NCBI RefSeq assembly: GCF_029227915.1
Contig: NC_079876.1
Location: 10,602,001-10,666,000, forward strand
DNA from: Hydractinia symbiolongicarpus
Taxonomy: Eukaryota > Cnidaria > Hydrozoa > Anthoathecata > Hydractiniidae
Length of the DNA: 64,000 bases
Reading direction: 5' to 3'
The notes under the pieces are model-generated. The model saw only the letters and a list, made by a program, of their open reading frames with translations, did not search any database and had not been told where the DNA came from. The position numbers and the translations under genes were made by a program. Shown one piece after another: positions 34,901 through 47,989 of this stretch (within the stretch, counting starts at the first letter, position 1; each line of letters begins with the position of its first letter).

Positions 34901-35280
34901 TTTTTGTGAAATTTACAATTCGCGAATATTTCTGTTGCGAAAGTTTATGCACTTAAAGCAGCCCGATCCAATATTTCTTTAGTTAAGGCTTAATAGTGTG
35001 TGGTGTGCTCTTGTTGCGAAAACACAATTTTGTTTTTGATATAGTAGATAAGCATCATGGTGAAAACGAAGATGTTGACAAAGAAAGTGAAGATGATGAT
35101 TATGAAAATACAGTTTCTGGGAAGGAAAAGATTTTCTCGAATGTCGAAAAGTGTGCCGAGATCATTCGTTCTGGACCAATATCCATCAATAGAGTAGCAC
35201 GTGCACTCGAATCAAGCTCTGTTGGAAAACGTGTACTACAAAACTTTGACATGTCGCAAATACAAACAAGGCTTAAATAA
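31957..35280 (+). pseudogene. decayed FHA / coiled-coil / zinc-finger / tyrosine-recombinase / SANT-like gene (Crypton-like)
   Basis: Exons 31957-32066 and 32168-32272 join in phase and code an FHA-like domain: TITVITRNGTDGLSYYLGKK, MVTIGNDVDSDIRVRI, ALHCKLKVIG. It resembles the Ki-67 FHA domain, with the usual GR replaced by GN. Exons 32307-32341, 32497-32589 and 32916 onward also join in phase: a coiled coil (MLMRENIRLKKKISELENQL) and a zinc-finger-like NRKKCPLQSCDSC...LSRHMIEVH. From 33266 comes a tyrosine-recombinase part: ...RDIWAALDSSYPSDLVRKYK..., INCQRSGVPSNM (first Arg), KVKRHKTFRKHGPVNL (Lys strand), THSESTSK..YYRLIEK (His and Tyr nucleophile). A SANT-like segment TWTDAEVGELETLFKQFL follows at 34400-34590, then an acidic tail exon to 35280. 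Stops at 33062, 33140-33230, 33656 and 34202, a frameshift at about 34295 and a phase break between exons 2 and 3 show decay. Confidence 0.6.
33266..34638 (+). pseudogene. tyrosine recombinase core of the Crypton-like gene
   Basis: Three consecutive frames (33266-33658, 33674-34204, 34306-34638) read as one protein if the TAG at 33656, the TAA at 34202 and an extra A in the A6 run near 34295 are ignored. The TAA falls at ...ITSNIF*KSGSTFI, where related recombinases have the second catalytic Arg (xRKS). The Tyr nucleophile segment is found just after the frameshift. Such enzymes cut and rejoin DNA through a 3'-phosphotyrosine link; this copy cannot make the full protein. Confidence 0.6.
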
Positions 35281-38200
35281 GAGCGCTTGTAGTACAGAAA
35301 AAGTTCCAGAAGAAAGTGTCTCTAAACTGTTTTATTTCTACCTTTACTGTACGAAACATTTAACTATAATTTGGTGTAGTTTCGCACACTTTTAATTATT
35401 TTTCCCACTATTAAACGCTCCTCATTGTATGTATCGAGAATGTTTTATTTTCTTTGAATTCTTATGGTTCGTTAAAAAAAAGATCTGTAGCGCACGTTTT
35501 AATTCTTAACGGTGCTGAGACAAGAGTATGGATTAAAATAAGTACCATTTGTTAAAAATAGTTATATCGTTTTGCAGTATACAAGTTATGTTTTATGTGC
35601 ATCACTTGACATTTTTATGTATGTTATTTTTCTATATATATATTTAGTTATGCAAAAACAATGAACAAAATTTCCGTAATTTGCTACATTATTCATCATT
35701 CACCCTAACATCGTTTGCTTATAACAAAAAACGTGTACCTTGTGAATCCTTATTAGCTACATTGCCTTTATCGTTATGAGTGTTATGAGTCGCCGTTAGG
35801 GAGAACTGTCATGTGCCTAGGTGATGCCACGTAACTCGTGAATTTTTTGAATAAGTAACTAAAAACAGTCAATAAATGCACGATTAAGCGCCCTTGATGC
35901 TCGTTAAGGGGAAATGGGCGTTTTGAAAAAGGAAGTATAAATGTTCTACTACCGTAGGGGACAAATATTAAATGGGGTTCCTAACCGGAAAAGGTGCCAC
36001 ATCTAGCTAAATTTAGTACTTAATAAGTCGGTTAGAAATCACGAAATTATAACGAAAAGTATCAGCTAAACTCCAGGAACGGTCTATTTAATTTTGCAAC
36101 AGTATTCTGTAAAGTACCCTGCAGTAAAGAGCGGGAGTGTCCTCATCTGTTTAAAACAAATTGGAATAAAAACAAAACTATCCTTTCAAATAAATACGCA
36201 ACATACTGTCATGAAAGTGAGGGAAAGTCGAGAATAGTAACAATGGTCATTTATTGCAGCGTGTGCCAAGAAGGTAAAATAATGTCCCGGTTAATGGCGC
36301 AGCACTATTGTTAGGTCACGCTACAATATTTTTAACATGTTCGATTCTGTAAATAACGCATCCGTATTATAACTTGAACAGCACGTTATTATAAAAACTG
36401 TGGGTAATACAATAGCAGTTTTGACCACTAACAATTATACTGGCGATATTATGATTTGGCTTTTATATATAGACAGCAAGACAAAGCAGACATCAAAGCA
36501 CAAATTTAAGTAGCGTTATTAAGATTCTTCTTCTTCTCCCAAAACAAATCTTGGAGATAAAGGATGACGCAACAATCAACAATAGTTCAATATTTATTAT
36601 TCTGTCTAAACATTGTTAAATAGGAAATTATGTTGAAAATTGTATACGTCGTCATTGCGTAGCAATCTCAAAGGTTTTCCCAACCGAAAAAAGCGATAAG
36701 AACCTATAGTTCGGCTATTACAGAGTACGGTGGTTTTTATCCTGGAGTAGGAGGCGATTACAATAAACGTGATCGTCTTCGTGCAATGATCTCACACTGA
36801 CGCTGTTGTTATAAACTTTACTTGTATTACTCGTACTTGTACATTATTCACGATGGATTTTAACGATTTCAGCCAGCGCGAAATACCAACGTTTACCAAA
36901 AAGTAGTTGTTTTTTGTGTTTGTCAGGAAGATGTGAAAAGAAGTGCTAAAAGTTATAAATGACAACGAAATTATATGTAAAAAATTCTTTGAAAACTGGA
37001 ATATTGATTAAAAAAGCTGACGTCAGCATAAAATATTGCTGACAGTCATCGTCTAATGCATAAATTTTGTTTGTCTTGTGTTATCTAGAAATTATTCCTA
37101 CAAACGTTATGAAATATAAGCCAACACACGATAAATTTTGTTTAGGAAAATGTTTTGCCCAACAACACCCACCTCCTAGCGGTAATGCACTACCGCATCC
37201 CCCTTCCCTCAATATACTAGCCTCAACTTTGGTTGACGACACATAATCAAAAAATTAATAGAAACACCTTTCACATAATAACCTCTTGTTATGTCTATCA
37301 CCGTTTTGTTTCTTACAAAGACAATACGAAAACTAGAGTGCACTAAGATCGTTTTTCCGATTCCGCGCTGTAGGAAAAGTCTGCGACCTTTCCACTTCCA
37401 TGATGTGATAGATCGTAAGACAGCAACACCAAGATGAAAGAGATAATACTACGTTAATTCTTAGCACATATATTTATTTTACATGGGCTAATAAAGAGAT
37501 TCTCTTTCATATACCTTCATAGACACAAAAAGGGTTAATATGCGCAATTTTTATACTCAGGTCGATAACGTAACTCATCGATAGAATATTAAGAATACAT
37601 CCGACTAGAAACAGAGTAGCAATATCAAAAAGCAATTATATAAACACAATTTCAAACTTAAAAAGTATTTAACCACATGATTTGATGAAGAATAATCAAA
37701 ATTTAAGAAAGTTTTGTTGTTGTTGTGCATATCTTGAAAAGGTTACGTTAACTACGTGTTAAATTTTCGAGGGTACCTCTAACAGACAGGTCCAGAAATC
37801 CTAATTGAAGTGACTACACGTCAAATCCTTTGGTACGAATGCCAGTGTATGTTAGCAGAATGTTCATGTGTAATTTCAAGATTTTTTGACACAGTACGTT
37901 TACACAGTGACAGTGCAAACATGAAGCCCCCAAAATCGCAAAAAAGACCTACTTTTAAAAAGATAAGGGGTATGTTATGTATGTGATTGCACTCGAATTT
38001 TTTTTTTAAAAAATCGTTAAAAACTGGATAATGGCGAATGGTGGTAATTAATTAGGGGACTATTTTGGTGCGTGGTAGGATGATCTTTACCCATATAATC
38101 AATATTTTCCCATACCACGCCCTAATTCTACTTACCACGACGTAGGTTACGATTCCTACTATCTTAACTTTAGCTTGCTCATTTTTTTTTTAATCGCAAC

Positions 38201-38941
38201 ACTTTTACAAAAATTTTAGGTTTTCTTGTTGCAAATTTATTAAAAAATATAAAATAACCTTTGGCAGCCCTTCAAACATCACGCGCGGTTTTATAATATG
38301 ACTTGTCTTTGAGGTAGAAAACGTAACCTATTTACCTATACAGATAGATATGAGAACATGAGATTATCCGCATTAATGCATTAACCGCAATGCAATTTGA
38401 CTTAAATGTTACTGCTTGTGTCAGCATTTTTTTGTTGAGGTGAAGTAGTTAAATATGCTCATAGCTAATCTTGAGATTACATATTAAGCACCCTTAACGC
38501 AAAAAATAATTCTCCATTTTTTAAATCGCAAAAAATTATTTTTTAAGCCACCTAATAGCAAAAGATAACTTCCGAAGGTGTGGCTAAACACATATCTGCG
38601 AACTTTTCGCGACAATTTGAAAAACATGCGTATCAGGTTAGTGGAGACACCTGAAGTACAGCTACACTAAAGGACAGTCAACTTTTCTGAAATGTGAACG
38701 CACCATGTCATACAATCACAGTGACCAGCCTTTCCACCAACATTTTCACTTCGTGCAACCGCAATCCATGGTTAATATGGAGTTGTTAATTCTACTTTTA
38801 ACTCTCCTTCTTTTTTTTATAGTTTTTTATTTATATCATGTTATGTGTGCGTTCTTTGTTATGCCATAGTTGTGTTCTTTGCTGTTGTGTAATCGCTGCT
38901 AAGTATTCGCAATGTAATTTAAAGAGGGTTAAGTCATTTAC
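35281..38941. other. intergenic, no gene recognised
   Basis: AT-rich. AAAGCTGACGTCAGCATAAAA at about 37013 resembles the Helitron array palindromes. The short inverted-repeat element at 38144-38329 is listed separately. Confidence 0.4.
38144..38329. mobile_element. short element with inverted AGGTTACG...CTAC ends
   Basis: AGGTTACGATTCCTAC at 38144-38159 and its inverted counterpart GTAGAAAACGTAACCT at 38314-38329 bound a 186-base segment. The same 16-mer occurs at 30057, suggesting a dispersed non-autonomous family. No target duplication was identified. Confidence 0.4.
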
Positions 38942-39425
38942 CTTGTTCCTGCAGACTTTCTTTGCAAAGGGGGATCATGCGATGCATATTGACCTTTGGC
39001 CGGTGTAACCTCCATACGTTTATCTATATGTGCCATTAAACTAGTTTTATCATTACAGCTTGCTGTTTTGTTATCTAAAATGTAAAATAAAAACTCTGTA
39101 ATCCTGTATGATGGTCTCATATCACATATCACAATAACTGCTCTGGTAACTTTTGCATGTTTTTAGCAGCCATCTTGGAAAAAATTTATGAGCTTCCACG
39201 GCTTTATAGTTTTCCATAGCCTCAGGCGTCTAATTTTCTAGAATACAATATAGGTAGATCAAAAGAACTTTGAACAAACCAGATAATAAACTTCTAACTA
39301 CAGCCTAACGACTTATACTTACGAGGTGTCGTTAACAAGTAGTGATTCAAACTTGGCCACTCCGTTGGATCGTTGATCCAATCATCAGCAGGGCGCTTAT
39401 ATCTCTGGTTACTTAAAACTGACAT
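38942..39425 (-). CDS. small or partial gene, three exons, weakly like transposon-derived SWIM-type proteins
   Basis: Exon 39425-39323 starts at ATG (MSVLSNQRYKRPADDWINDP, then TEWPSLNHYLL) and ends at CCTC|GTAAGT. Exon 39229-39151 follows AAAATTAG and reads TPEAMENYKAVEAHKFFPRW. Exon 39074-38942 follows TTTACATTTTAG, reads NKTASCNDKTSLMAHIDKRM..., and ends at AACAAG|GTAAAT. The second and third exons join in phase; the first and second do not with these sites. The block pEAMxNYKxxEAxKFF is typical of the N-terminal part of SWIM/YqaJ-type transposon-derived proteins common in cnidarians. That comparison is from memory and tentative. Later exons were not found. Confidence 0.4.
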
Positions 39426-40686
39426 GTCTATATTATCCGGCTACTTAGGTAATCGCGTACAAAAATTGTGTAGAAATAGCCAAAGCTTTACTAAGAAATC
39501 GAAGTTTCTTTTATCCAAACTAAAAATAGAAAACATAGTATGTCGCTATTGAGCTGTGTAATCTTTACAACGGTTCATTTTTATCAGTTCTGTTGATAAA
39601 TCGCATGGATACGTATGTTTTATTTGCGCATAAGTGAGACGTCCATTAATTGACAGGTCCTGTGCAATATTCTGTGATGATATTTGTGCAGGAGGTTGGT
39701 TGCATCAATTTAAAAACTGGAACACTCGAGATCTTAGAAATATAAGAAAGGAGTCTAGAAACAGTGTATTTTATATTCCACTGTAGTTTTGAAAGATTCC
39801 TGTTTGGGTTTCAACTTTCTGTTAACTTTGTTTTTTTTTGTACCGTCTCTGATGACAGAATTATCTATTGCCCTGGTTCCAAAGGTTTCTTAACTGGTGA
39901 AATAAGCATACCAAAAATTCCTTTGCGAACGTCTTTAACATAAGCGTAAGAACTTACACTGTAAATAACATAAGATATCACACACTTGTGTTTCACTTGT
40001 GTTTGCACAAGTTTAAATTGGGCCAGTAATAATCTTGCTTTCGCCTGACCTTGAAATTAGAAATGTCAGAATCAGCATGGTTATATCAGCCGTTTTGAAT
40101 ATAAATTGAGAAGAAAATATTAGAATTCCCGTTTTTGGCCGTAAAATCGGTCACCTGCAGCAAAACACAGAGTACACCACTAATATTTTATTTATAGGCG
40201 CAGGAAGGCAACGAGAAGATCTTGTAAAGATGTAACTAATTCATGACTAATTTTTGCCGGTGGTTAAATTTTATCTTTCCACGTATTTACAGTTTTTTAG
40301 GTTTCAAAATCTTGTTTACGTCAGTCAATTGCTGGTTCTGACGTACATTAGATCCAGCCCTGTTACTTTGGTTTCGTTTCTACTTCAAAGAAACCTATCG
40401 AAATTTCTTTCACTATTCATAAAGAAAATGCTTGAATGAACATGTATCAAATGAAATTTTATTCAGCATAAATAATCATTTTGAGCATAATAAAGAATTG
40501 TTTGCATAAACAAACCAGTTTTGAGCATTATTATTACTGAGAAAAAGACTGTCATTTATGTAACCACTCACGAACTTTAGTTAAGAAGATTTACAATTAC
40601 TTTTGGTTAATTTTTAATTCCAATCTAGCATAAACACATCATTGTAACTTCACTGAATTACACCAAATGCTTCTAATGTATAGTTA
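39426..40686. other. intergenic, no gene recognised
   Basis: Lies between the divergent small minus-strand gene and the plus-strand transporter, so promoters of both should be here. No specific element was identified. Confidence 0.4.
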
Positions 40687-43600
40687 ATGAATGTAGTTGC
40701 TATTATAATGGATGAACCACTTCCAGAAACAACCAAAAAGGATTTGACAGTTAATGGACATAATTTAAGTGATGTTCCAGAAAGTACAAACTTTAATGTT
40801 GGGGATGAGGAGCATGTTGAACAGAAGGATGATAATGTGGATAGAAGCGATATTCTTGTCAAACCTACATTTGATATTAAATTACATGGTGAAATAAGTA
40901 AGGATAAGATTTTCAATAAAGAAAATTTAGAAAATCCTGACACTTGTACAACTAGTGATAGTACTATTCACAATAACAGTGAAAATTTAAATATAAACCA
41001 ATCTGAAAATATAAGTAATGATCTCCAAGGTACTCATTTTGATCATTTTAATGTGAACAATATTGGAGACAATGTAGATCCTGGACCAAGCGAAGATGTT
41101 TTGCAAGAGCAGAGAGAATTGAAACGTAGAACGTTTTCTACTTTAGTTACAATCAATGTCATTGCATTTCTCGCTTCTTTCTTTTACTGGATACAGAATG
41201 GTGTTTTTCCATACTTAACACGAAGTTTAGGTGTGAGTCCAGAGATGTTTGGCTATATAGAATCGACATTTGCTTTTTATCAGTTGATAGGCTCGCCTAT
41301 ATTTGGACGATGTGGGGATGTCTTTGGGACTCGTATAGTAATGATGATATCTGAATTAGCCTCCACTATTAGTTATATAACACTAGCTGTTGCAAGTAAT
41401 ATTGGTATGTTGTTCTTATCACGTGTTCCAGCTTTAGCAATGCATAATTTACAAGGATCCTACATGATTATATCTGACATCACTTTGCCAGATGATCGTG
41501 CAAACATGCTGGGAAAACTGGGTGTGTCACATGGCTTAGGTAACCATTATTGTTATAATATTTGCTAGCGGAATTTTTATGCTAGCATATGTGTGTTTTT
41601 TCATTAAGCAAGTAACGTAGAACGTAAAAAGTTTAATTTTTTAAATAAAATAAATACGAAAGGATTATCGTCACACTTTTTTTTCCGGAGCTTTCTGTAG
41701 AACGTCTACTATTTTCAATGTACACCCGTACAATTTTATTGTAACCAAAATTTATATAAAACGTTACAATCATGTAATACAATAAAAAAATTCTTTTAAC
41801 CAAATTTGGTGAAATCACGAAAAGATTCAATGATAAGAATCCACATACGCAGGATTCCCAGACAGGTGATTATTGAAACTCATCGAAAAGGTACAATGAA
41901 GATGATGATATGTTCTTGTTAAAAACACGTTTGTCTTTATATATCATCAAACTCTCTTAATTTTAATCAGAAATTATTATGTGCAGATGTAATGACCGTA
42001 AAATCATCCAGGGAACAAGATGCTCCACAAAATAGTGAATGATTCTTAACTGCTGTAGGCTAAGCAGTCTTAACAGCTTTACCCATTAAGGAGGATACGC
42101 CCATATGTTCTGAAGCTCCGGATTTTAATTGTCGACAGATCAACCGTTATAAGAAGCATTGAAGCTACTGCTAGACAAATGGTCGACAACATTTAGAAAT
42201 TAAGGACTTAGGCACTCTATCTTTGAACTTAAAGAAAGATGACATGGCGAACGGGCAAACTAAAAATGACTTAAGACTGTAACCAGACAGACTAATTCTT
42301 AATTAAGGATAGCTTTCCCGAAAAATTTAAAAATATTCGTAACGCTGTTTTATCTGACTCACACGGTAAATTTTTCGGAACGTGTAGTCTATTTAAAAAA
42401 TATTTAATACAAAATAACTAGAATATTCATTCGTAGATGTGTGTTTTTATAAAAACAAAGGTAGTCTAACAAAGTAGAACAAACAATAGTGTAATAAAAT
42501 AGAAAACACGACGGTGATCTGGAAGCGTATTTTGCCATACATCTTAAAGCAATAAAAGATAACAAATCAATATCGCTTTTGTATGCTTGATACAAGATAC
42601 ATCTATGATGTTATTGAAATAAAAACTACCTGCACGTTACATTTTATAACATAAAAATTGAGTTACTCTCTCTAATCCGAATCTCTATTATCCGAATCTT
42701 TCTGTAATCCGAACAAATTAAAAGTCACCGTCAATTATTTTTAAGAAACTCTCATAATTTACTTTCTACTATCCCAATCTCTGTAATCCAAAAACCTCTC
42801 TAATCCGAACTAATTTAAGGTTTGTTCGGCTAAATTTTCTCCATCATCCGAATTTTTAAGTTTAAATACACTTTTTCAAAAAAGTTCGATTTCTCTCTCT
42901 TATCCGAATTTTCACCCTTGAAACCTAGAAGTTCGAACTAGAGAGACTTTCTACTATCCTAATCTCTCTGTAATCCGAATAAAAAGTTATCCCCCTTGAG
43001 ATTCGGATTAGAGAGAGTCAACTGTATTAAAAGATCATAGATTTGCGTTTTATCTTGCCAAATAATTTTCTGCAGTTTATTGCTAACAATGAGATAACAA
43101 GCAATTCGTTAAAATAGATGCTGGCCCTCTCTTTTTTAATGTTTAGCATCAAATAAAAAACAAATTTAAACTACTTTGAATACATTTACAATATAACTTT
43201 TTCTTTATAGGAATGGTCACTGGATCCTTTGTTGGAGGAATTGTCACTCACATTTTCAGCGAACGTGCTGCAACCGTGGTATCCGCATGTGGTAATATTG
43301 TCTGCGTGGTAATTATTTTTGTTTTCATCCCGAAGGACACAAAAGCAATACGCCTGAAGTTAGACAATTTACAGCAAAAATTAAACAGAACATCCCTCGA
43401 ACCGCCGCCATTCTCAATGTCATCATTCAGTATCACGCAAATATTTTCAATTCTAAAAATCAAAATCATACAGTATTTATTATTCTTAAAAATCATGTCA
43501 GCATTTCCATTTAGCTTGATCTATTCCATGTTTTCGATTGCAATAATGGATTATTTCAAACTTGGACCAAAATATAATGGCGCCATATTAGCGTACGTTG

Positions 43601-44010
43601 GAATACTCGGCATTTTCGTGCAAGGTGTTTTAATCGGGTTACTTACGAAGAAATTTAAAGATCCCGAATTAATTAAACACTCCATGTTTCTAATCGCAGC
43701 TTCATGCATGTTTCTCATAGTCGCTGATAACATTTTTTTCTTTTGTTTTCTTCTGTTCCCTTTATCAATTGGAGCGATAACTTCACATATTGTTTTACTA
43801 GCAGCCATAACAAAGGTTGTTCCAATCACTGACACAGGATCTGCTCTTGGATTAACTTTAGCTTTACACGCCGTAGTACGTTCTATTGCACCCACGTTGG
43901 GTGGCTTGTTGTTTACAGCAATTGGGTGGCCGATATTTGGTGCAGTTGGCTACGTGATGCATTTGTTTCTGTCTGGATTTGTTGTGCTAAACGGACGAAA
44001 AGATTACTGA
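40687..44010 (+). CDS. SLC22A18: SLC22A18-like major facilitator transporter, two coding exons
   Basis: Exons 40687-41539 (donor TTAG|GTAACC) and 43211-44010 (acceptor TTTTTCTTTATAG) join in phase as L-G-M-V-T, giving 550 residues. SLC22A18 (ORCTL2) is a 12-helix MFS protein proposed to act as an organic-cation/proton antiporter. Residues 1-148 form a hydrophilic, Asn/Asp/Glu-rich cytosolic tail not found at this length in the 424-residue human protein. TM1 is at about 150-170 (LVTINVIAFLASFFYWIQNG). The MFS loop motif GRCGDVFGTRIVM follows TM2 at 207-219. Exon 2 codes the rest, including GALYAYV-like helices and ...LGLTLALHAVVRSIAPTLGG... near the C terminus. A second in-frame ATG lies at codon 8. 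An AATAAA is at 44065. The orthology call is from overall pattern. Confidence 0.8.
42658..43027. mobile_element. pogo/Tigger-like MITE in the transporter intron
   Basis: The ends carry a 21-bp inverted repeat (ACTCTCTCTAATCCGAATCT, left 42665-42685, right 42998-43018). The right end extends to CAACTGTA, like the CAGTTGACTCTC ends of Tigger/pogo elements that insert at TA. ATCCGAA and ATTACAGAG-type motifs recur many times inside, also inverted. There is no transposase frame. Confidence 0.65.
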
Positions 44011-45708
44011 AGCGTTGACGGCTTACTTGACGTGGCTTTCTTTGTGCTCAAAATATATTATAAAAATAAAATTTTACAATATATATTACCACTTTATAAA
44101 TTTTAGCTATATTTTTATTATTAACTTCTTTTTCCCGATTTTCACGGAACTTCTTTTTTTGCGAATGATCTTTGTACAGGCCACTACATTAATGCAAATG
44201 CTCAAATAAACGCCGGTCTCGAATAAATGCCACGCTCTGTTAAACGTCCCCTGAATGTCTGATAAATAAATGTTTCGGGGTTTGTTAGAACATATACAGT
44301 AATCCATGATCATTTAGTTATATTAAGTGTCAGGGGTAACAACACTTCATATAGGAAGGAATTTAAGAATTGTAAAAAACTTGGATTAGTTTAAGAACTG
44401 AGTGACAAGAGCTAATTACTTTATTCCATGAGATAATTTACGTTGTCAGCACGCTGGTAAAAACTCTATAAAGCTCTATAGAACAGAAAATACGCAATTA
44501 TTACTAATATAACGGACATCCAGTAACGCTCATTTTTGCCGTTTGTATAAAACATGAAATTATATATGCCGGCTAAAATATTTTAATTGATCTGATCTAA
44601 TATTAAACGACTTTTAAATGCAGCGAACAAAGAAATTGTAGAACATATATATATATATATATATATATAAACAAATTATCAAGAGAAACAAAACTAAAAA
44701 GATGGAACAAAGAAAGTTTTGATTTTGCAGCGATTGTCTCAAGTGTCTCAAGTAAAGAATCTGATCCTTAAGAGAGAGAATTAGATAAAATTGTAATTGA
44801 AAGCAAATCAGAGGACATCACAACATGCGCGAGTTGAGGTTTGCTAAAATTTCAGAAGTAGGCTGCAAAAAAGAAATATCTCTATAGATTTTTCACTATT
44901 ACATATGAAAAATTAAACTGAGCGTTGCAAAAACTCTATGTTGAAGTATAGACAGAGAAAAAAGGCATGCACTCCAAGTACACCAGCAGACATAGAGCAG
45001 CTTTCAGTCGTACCATACTTTTACCACCATAATCGAGAAGTCTTTAGGCTAGGCGGCTAATTGCCATTTATTCTGAGATCAGAGAACGCCAACAACTCTG
45101 CACATTTTCTCCATCCTTCCACATTATCTTCTGCACAATGGAGCGACGAAAAAGAAAGTTTTGTCGTCAGATGCTTCTAGTGTGAACCGCGGCAGGTATT
45201 TTTCACAGCAGCGTCTCATTGAGCTGTTTAACATACAAATAGTGATTAACACTAGATAGACGCCTACTGGGAGTCGACCCTTCTGCTCTCTAAATCAAAA
45301 TGCGCAAAATCTGGAAGTGAACAGAACAGAAACTGTTTTGTTGGTAATTTCCATATTATTGCGCACATTTCAATAGGGAAAGTAAACACACTTTGCGCAA
45401 GTCTCACGAAGATCATATTCAGCATAATTGAATTGGTGTGTGTATAAATTTTTAATTCAATCCGACGTGCGAAAAAAAGCTGTTTTGGTGGTATTAATGT
45501 TACGCTCAAAATCTTTTTGATTTTCCACTTGTACTAAAAACCTCGGCTTTAAGCAGCTCATAAGGTTTTCTGTGTCCGTCCGTTCCGTTCCGCGAAAAAA
45601 AGCCTATGTACAAGTCGTATGTACATCGAAAATCAAACGTGATTTTTGTAAGAAGAATTTAATGGAATGTCTGAAGGTAATGCTTTATCCTCTAAGTAAA
45701 GGACTAAA

Positions 45709-45766
45709 ACTTAAACTTTATCTTCACTAAAATTAATTAATTTTTAGTGAAGATAAAGTTTAAGAA
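45709..45766. repeat. large near-perfect palindrome
   Basis: Arms of about 26 bases: CTTAAACTTTATCTTCACTA on the left and TAGTGAAGATAAAGTTTAAG on the right, meeting at AAAATTAATTAATTTTT. One extra T in the right arm is the only break. The flanks carry no obvious target duplication. Confidence 0.8.
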
Positions 45767-47989
45767 TTTAGTAATATAAAAACTATTTATAATAGCTATT
45801 TAATCTTATTTACATCTTTTTAGGTTTATTCGCAGTTGCTCCACAACATAATTGACATTGACATTAATTAAAATAAAGTGGCCAACCATATCAAATATAT
45901 AAGAATTAATTTGCTAGCACAATGATTCGAAGTTCTACACGCAACCGGTTTCACATAAGATGACTAAAATGTGCATTATAAATTAATCAAAAAATAATTC
46001 ACAACACACACCTTAACAAATCCTTATACAACTACCAGAGAAGACAACTTTTGACCAGCATTTCCAGACTATAATCCACGACATAACATGACAAATATTA
46101 TGTGTATAGGAACCAATCAATATTCGCCACACATTCTTCACTTTATAATGTTTTGGACAGACGTATCGACTTGAGGGTTCTGTTTTTTGCTAAATCTGGT
46201 AACTTTGAGTTAATTAAACAATTAAACATTTTTTCAAGATGTACACAAATTAACTGAAAGTTTACCACCCTTATTAAGCACTCCATCGGGTCACAGAGTT
46301 ATTTATGCCTTAACATGTGGATTAATCCAGACAACAGACTTCATGAGGGTTGCCTAAGAGAGAGCTTAGTAATACATTTATCAGCATCTTTTAGCTTATT
46401 TAGAATCTTTCAACTATTCTTATTTTTATTGACTCAAAATAAAATTTGGTTTTTATTGACATTTGTTTATATTTTGTTTTAGAGCTTTCCTAAATATTTA
46501 TTGCACGACGATTTTGTTTGGTGTAAATTGCCGAACCTCTAAAAAAATTCGGCGAACGAGTTTAAATTATGTTAACACGTGAAATTAATCACAAAATGAT
46601 TTCTTTATCCTGTTTATGTGAAGTAGCAATCAAAAACATTTTGAAAGTAAAAATTCAGCTTCGAAAATTTTATATTTTAATAAATCCACCACCTGCTCAA
46701 TAGGCGCACCACACCACACCACAATGGCCTAAATTTTATCTTTGGACCAACATTTTTGATATTTTATTATTAACAGTTTTCTGGTAAATAATTTCGGCCA
46801 AATTTTAACCAAAAGATGTTTGTTTCGCATGATTTTTTCAGATGGACACGCATGCGCAACTGTTGCATATGCTTATGTCATTATCCATTTTGTAATACTT
46901 TTCTTTACATTGGATATTGAAGTGGCGATATATATTGGATAATTTATTTCCAACAAAATACAAATTTATTTATCAGCTATTATGAGAACTTACCGAGATA
47001 AAAAAACCGAAGAAAAACTTTTGTGACCTACTGCAGGAATATTTTTATTTGTGTGAGAAGCACCTTCAATTTTTAATCTGTTTTCCTCTAGCACAATACT
47101 GTCTATGTCTCGTTTACTTGTCTCATTTATCTGCAGCAATAGCACTGTGGTATGACCGTGCACATGAATTATACGGGCGCTATTTTCTTATTGAAGACAA
47201 AACAAATCTTATCATTTATTTATAATTTTTTGACAAACTTTTTTCACCTGTTAGTTCCTGTAAAAAAAGAAGTCTTGTGCGAAAACAAGAAGTTATTGAA
47301 GAAAGAAAAAAAAGAAATTGGTTTGGGATTTTTTTTAATTAAAACCCGATATTATTATTTGAATATATAATATTTATAAATTGAAAGTACCAGGTCAGTG
47401 GCACAAGATTTTTCGTTTGAAGGTAACTTCTAATTTTGTTTATATTTGTTTGGTTTATATAAATGCTTGTTTGTTTGTTTTACTCATTTTGTCCGATTTT
47501 TCTTATTTTTTATAACAAAAGTATAGCTGGAATAATTTTTGCGTCACACCCCGATTTTCTATATTTACCAGGTCCAGTATTTTTTTAGTGATACTGAGCT
47601 GTGCTTTAAGAGTTTGAAGTCAATATCTTGTAACCACAAAACAAATGTTTGCAAAATTTTGCATCTCAAATGGGATCACTTTAGAATGATTCCTTATGAT
47701 TCAGAGTTTTCCTGTTTAAAAAGATAAATAACCAATCACAACTGAGATGAGAAGATATTTGCGAACAACTAACGCATATAAAACATACTTCTTCAATGTC
47801 AGAAATATTCTCGACCGTGATCTCTCAGAATCTCATCCGCGAAAATCAAAGTCAGCAAAAAAATCGAAAAAATTGATATCGGCTGCAGAAAAAGTGATTT
47901 TTGTTGCATGTATTTTCAACGGTCTTATCTTATAAACGAATCGTTGTCTCTTGTTTAATAACGTGAAGTAATAGTGTTCTGGTCAGTAC

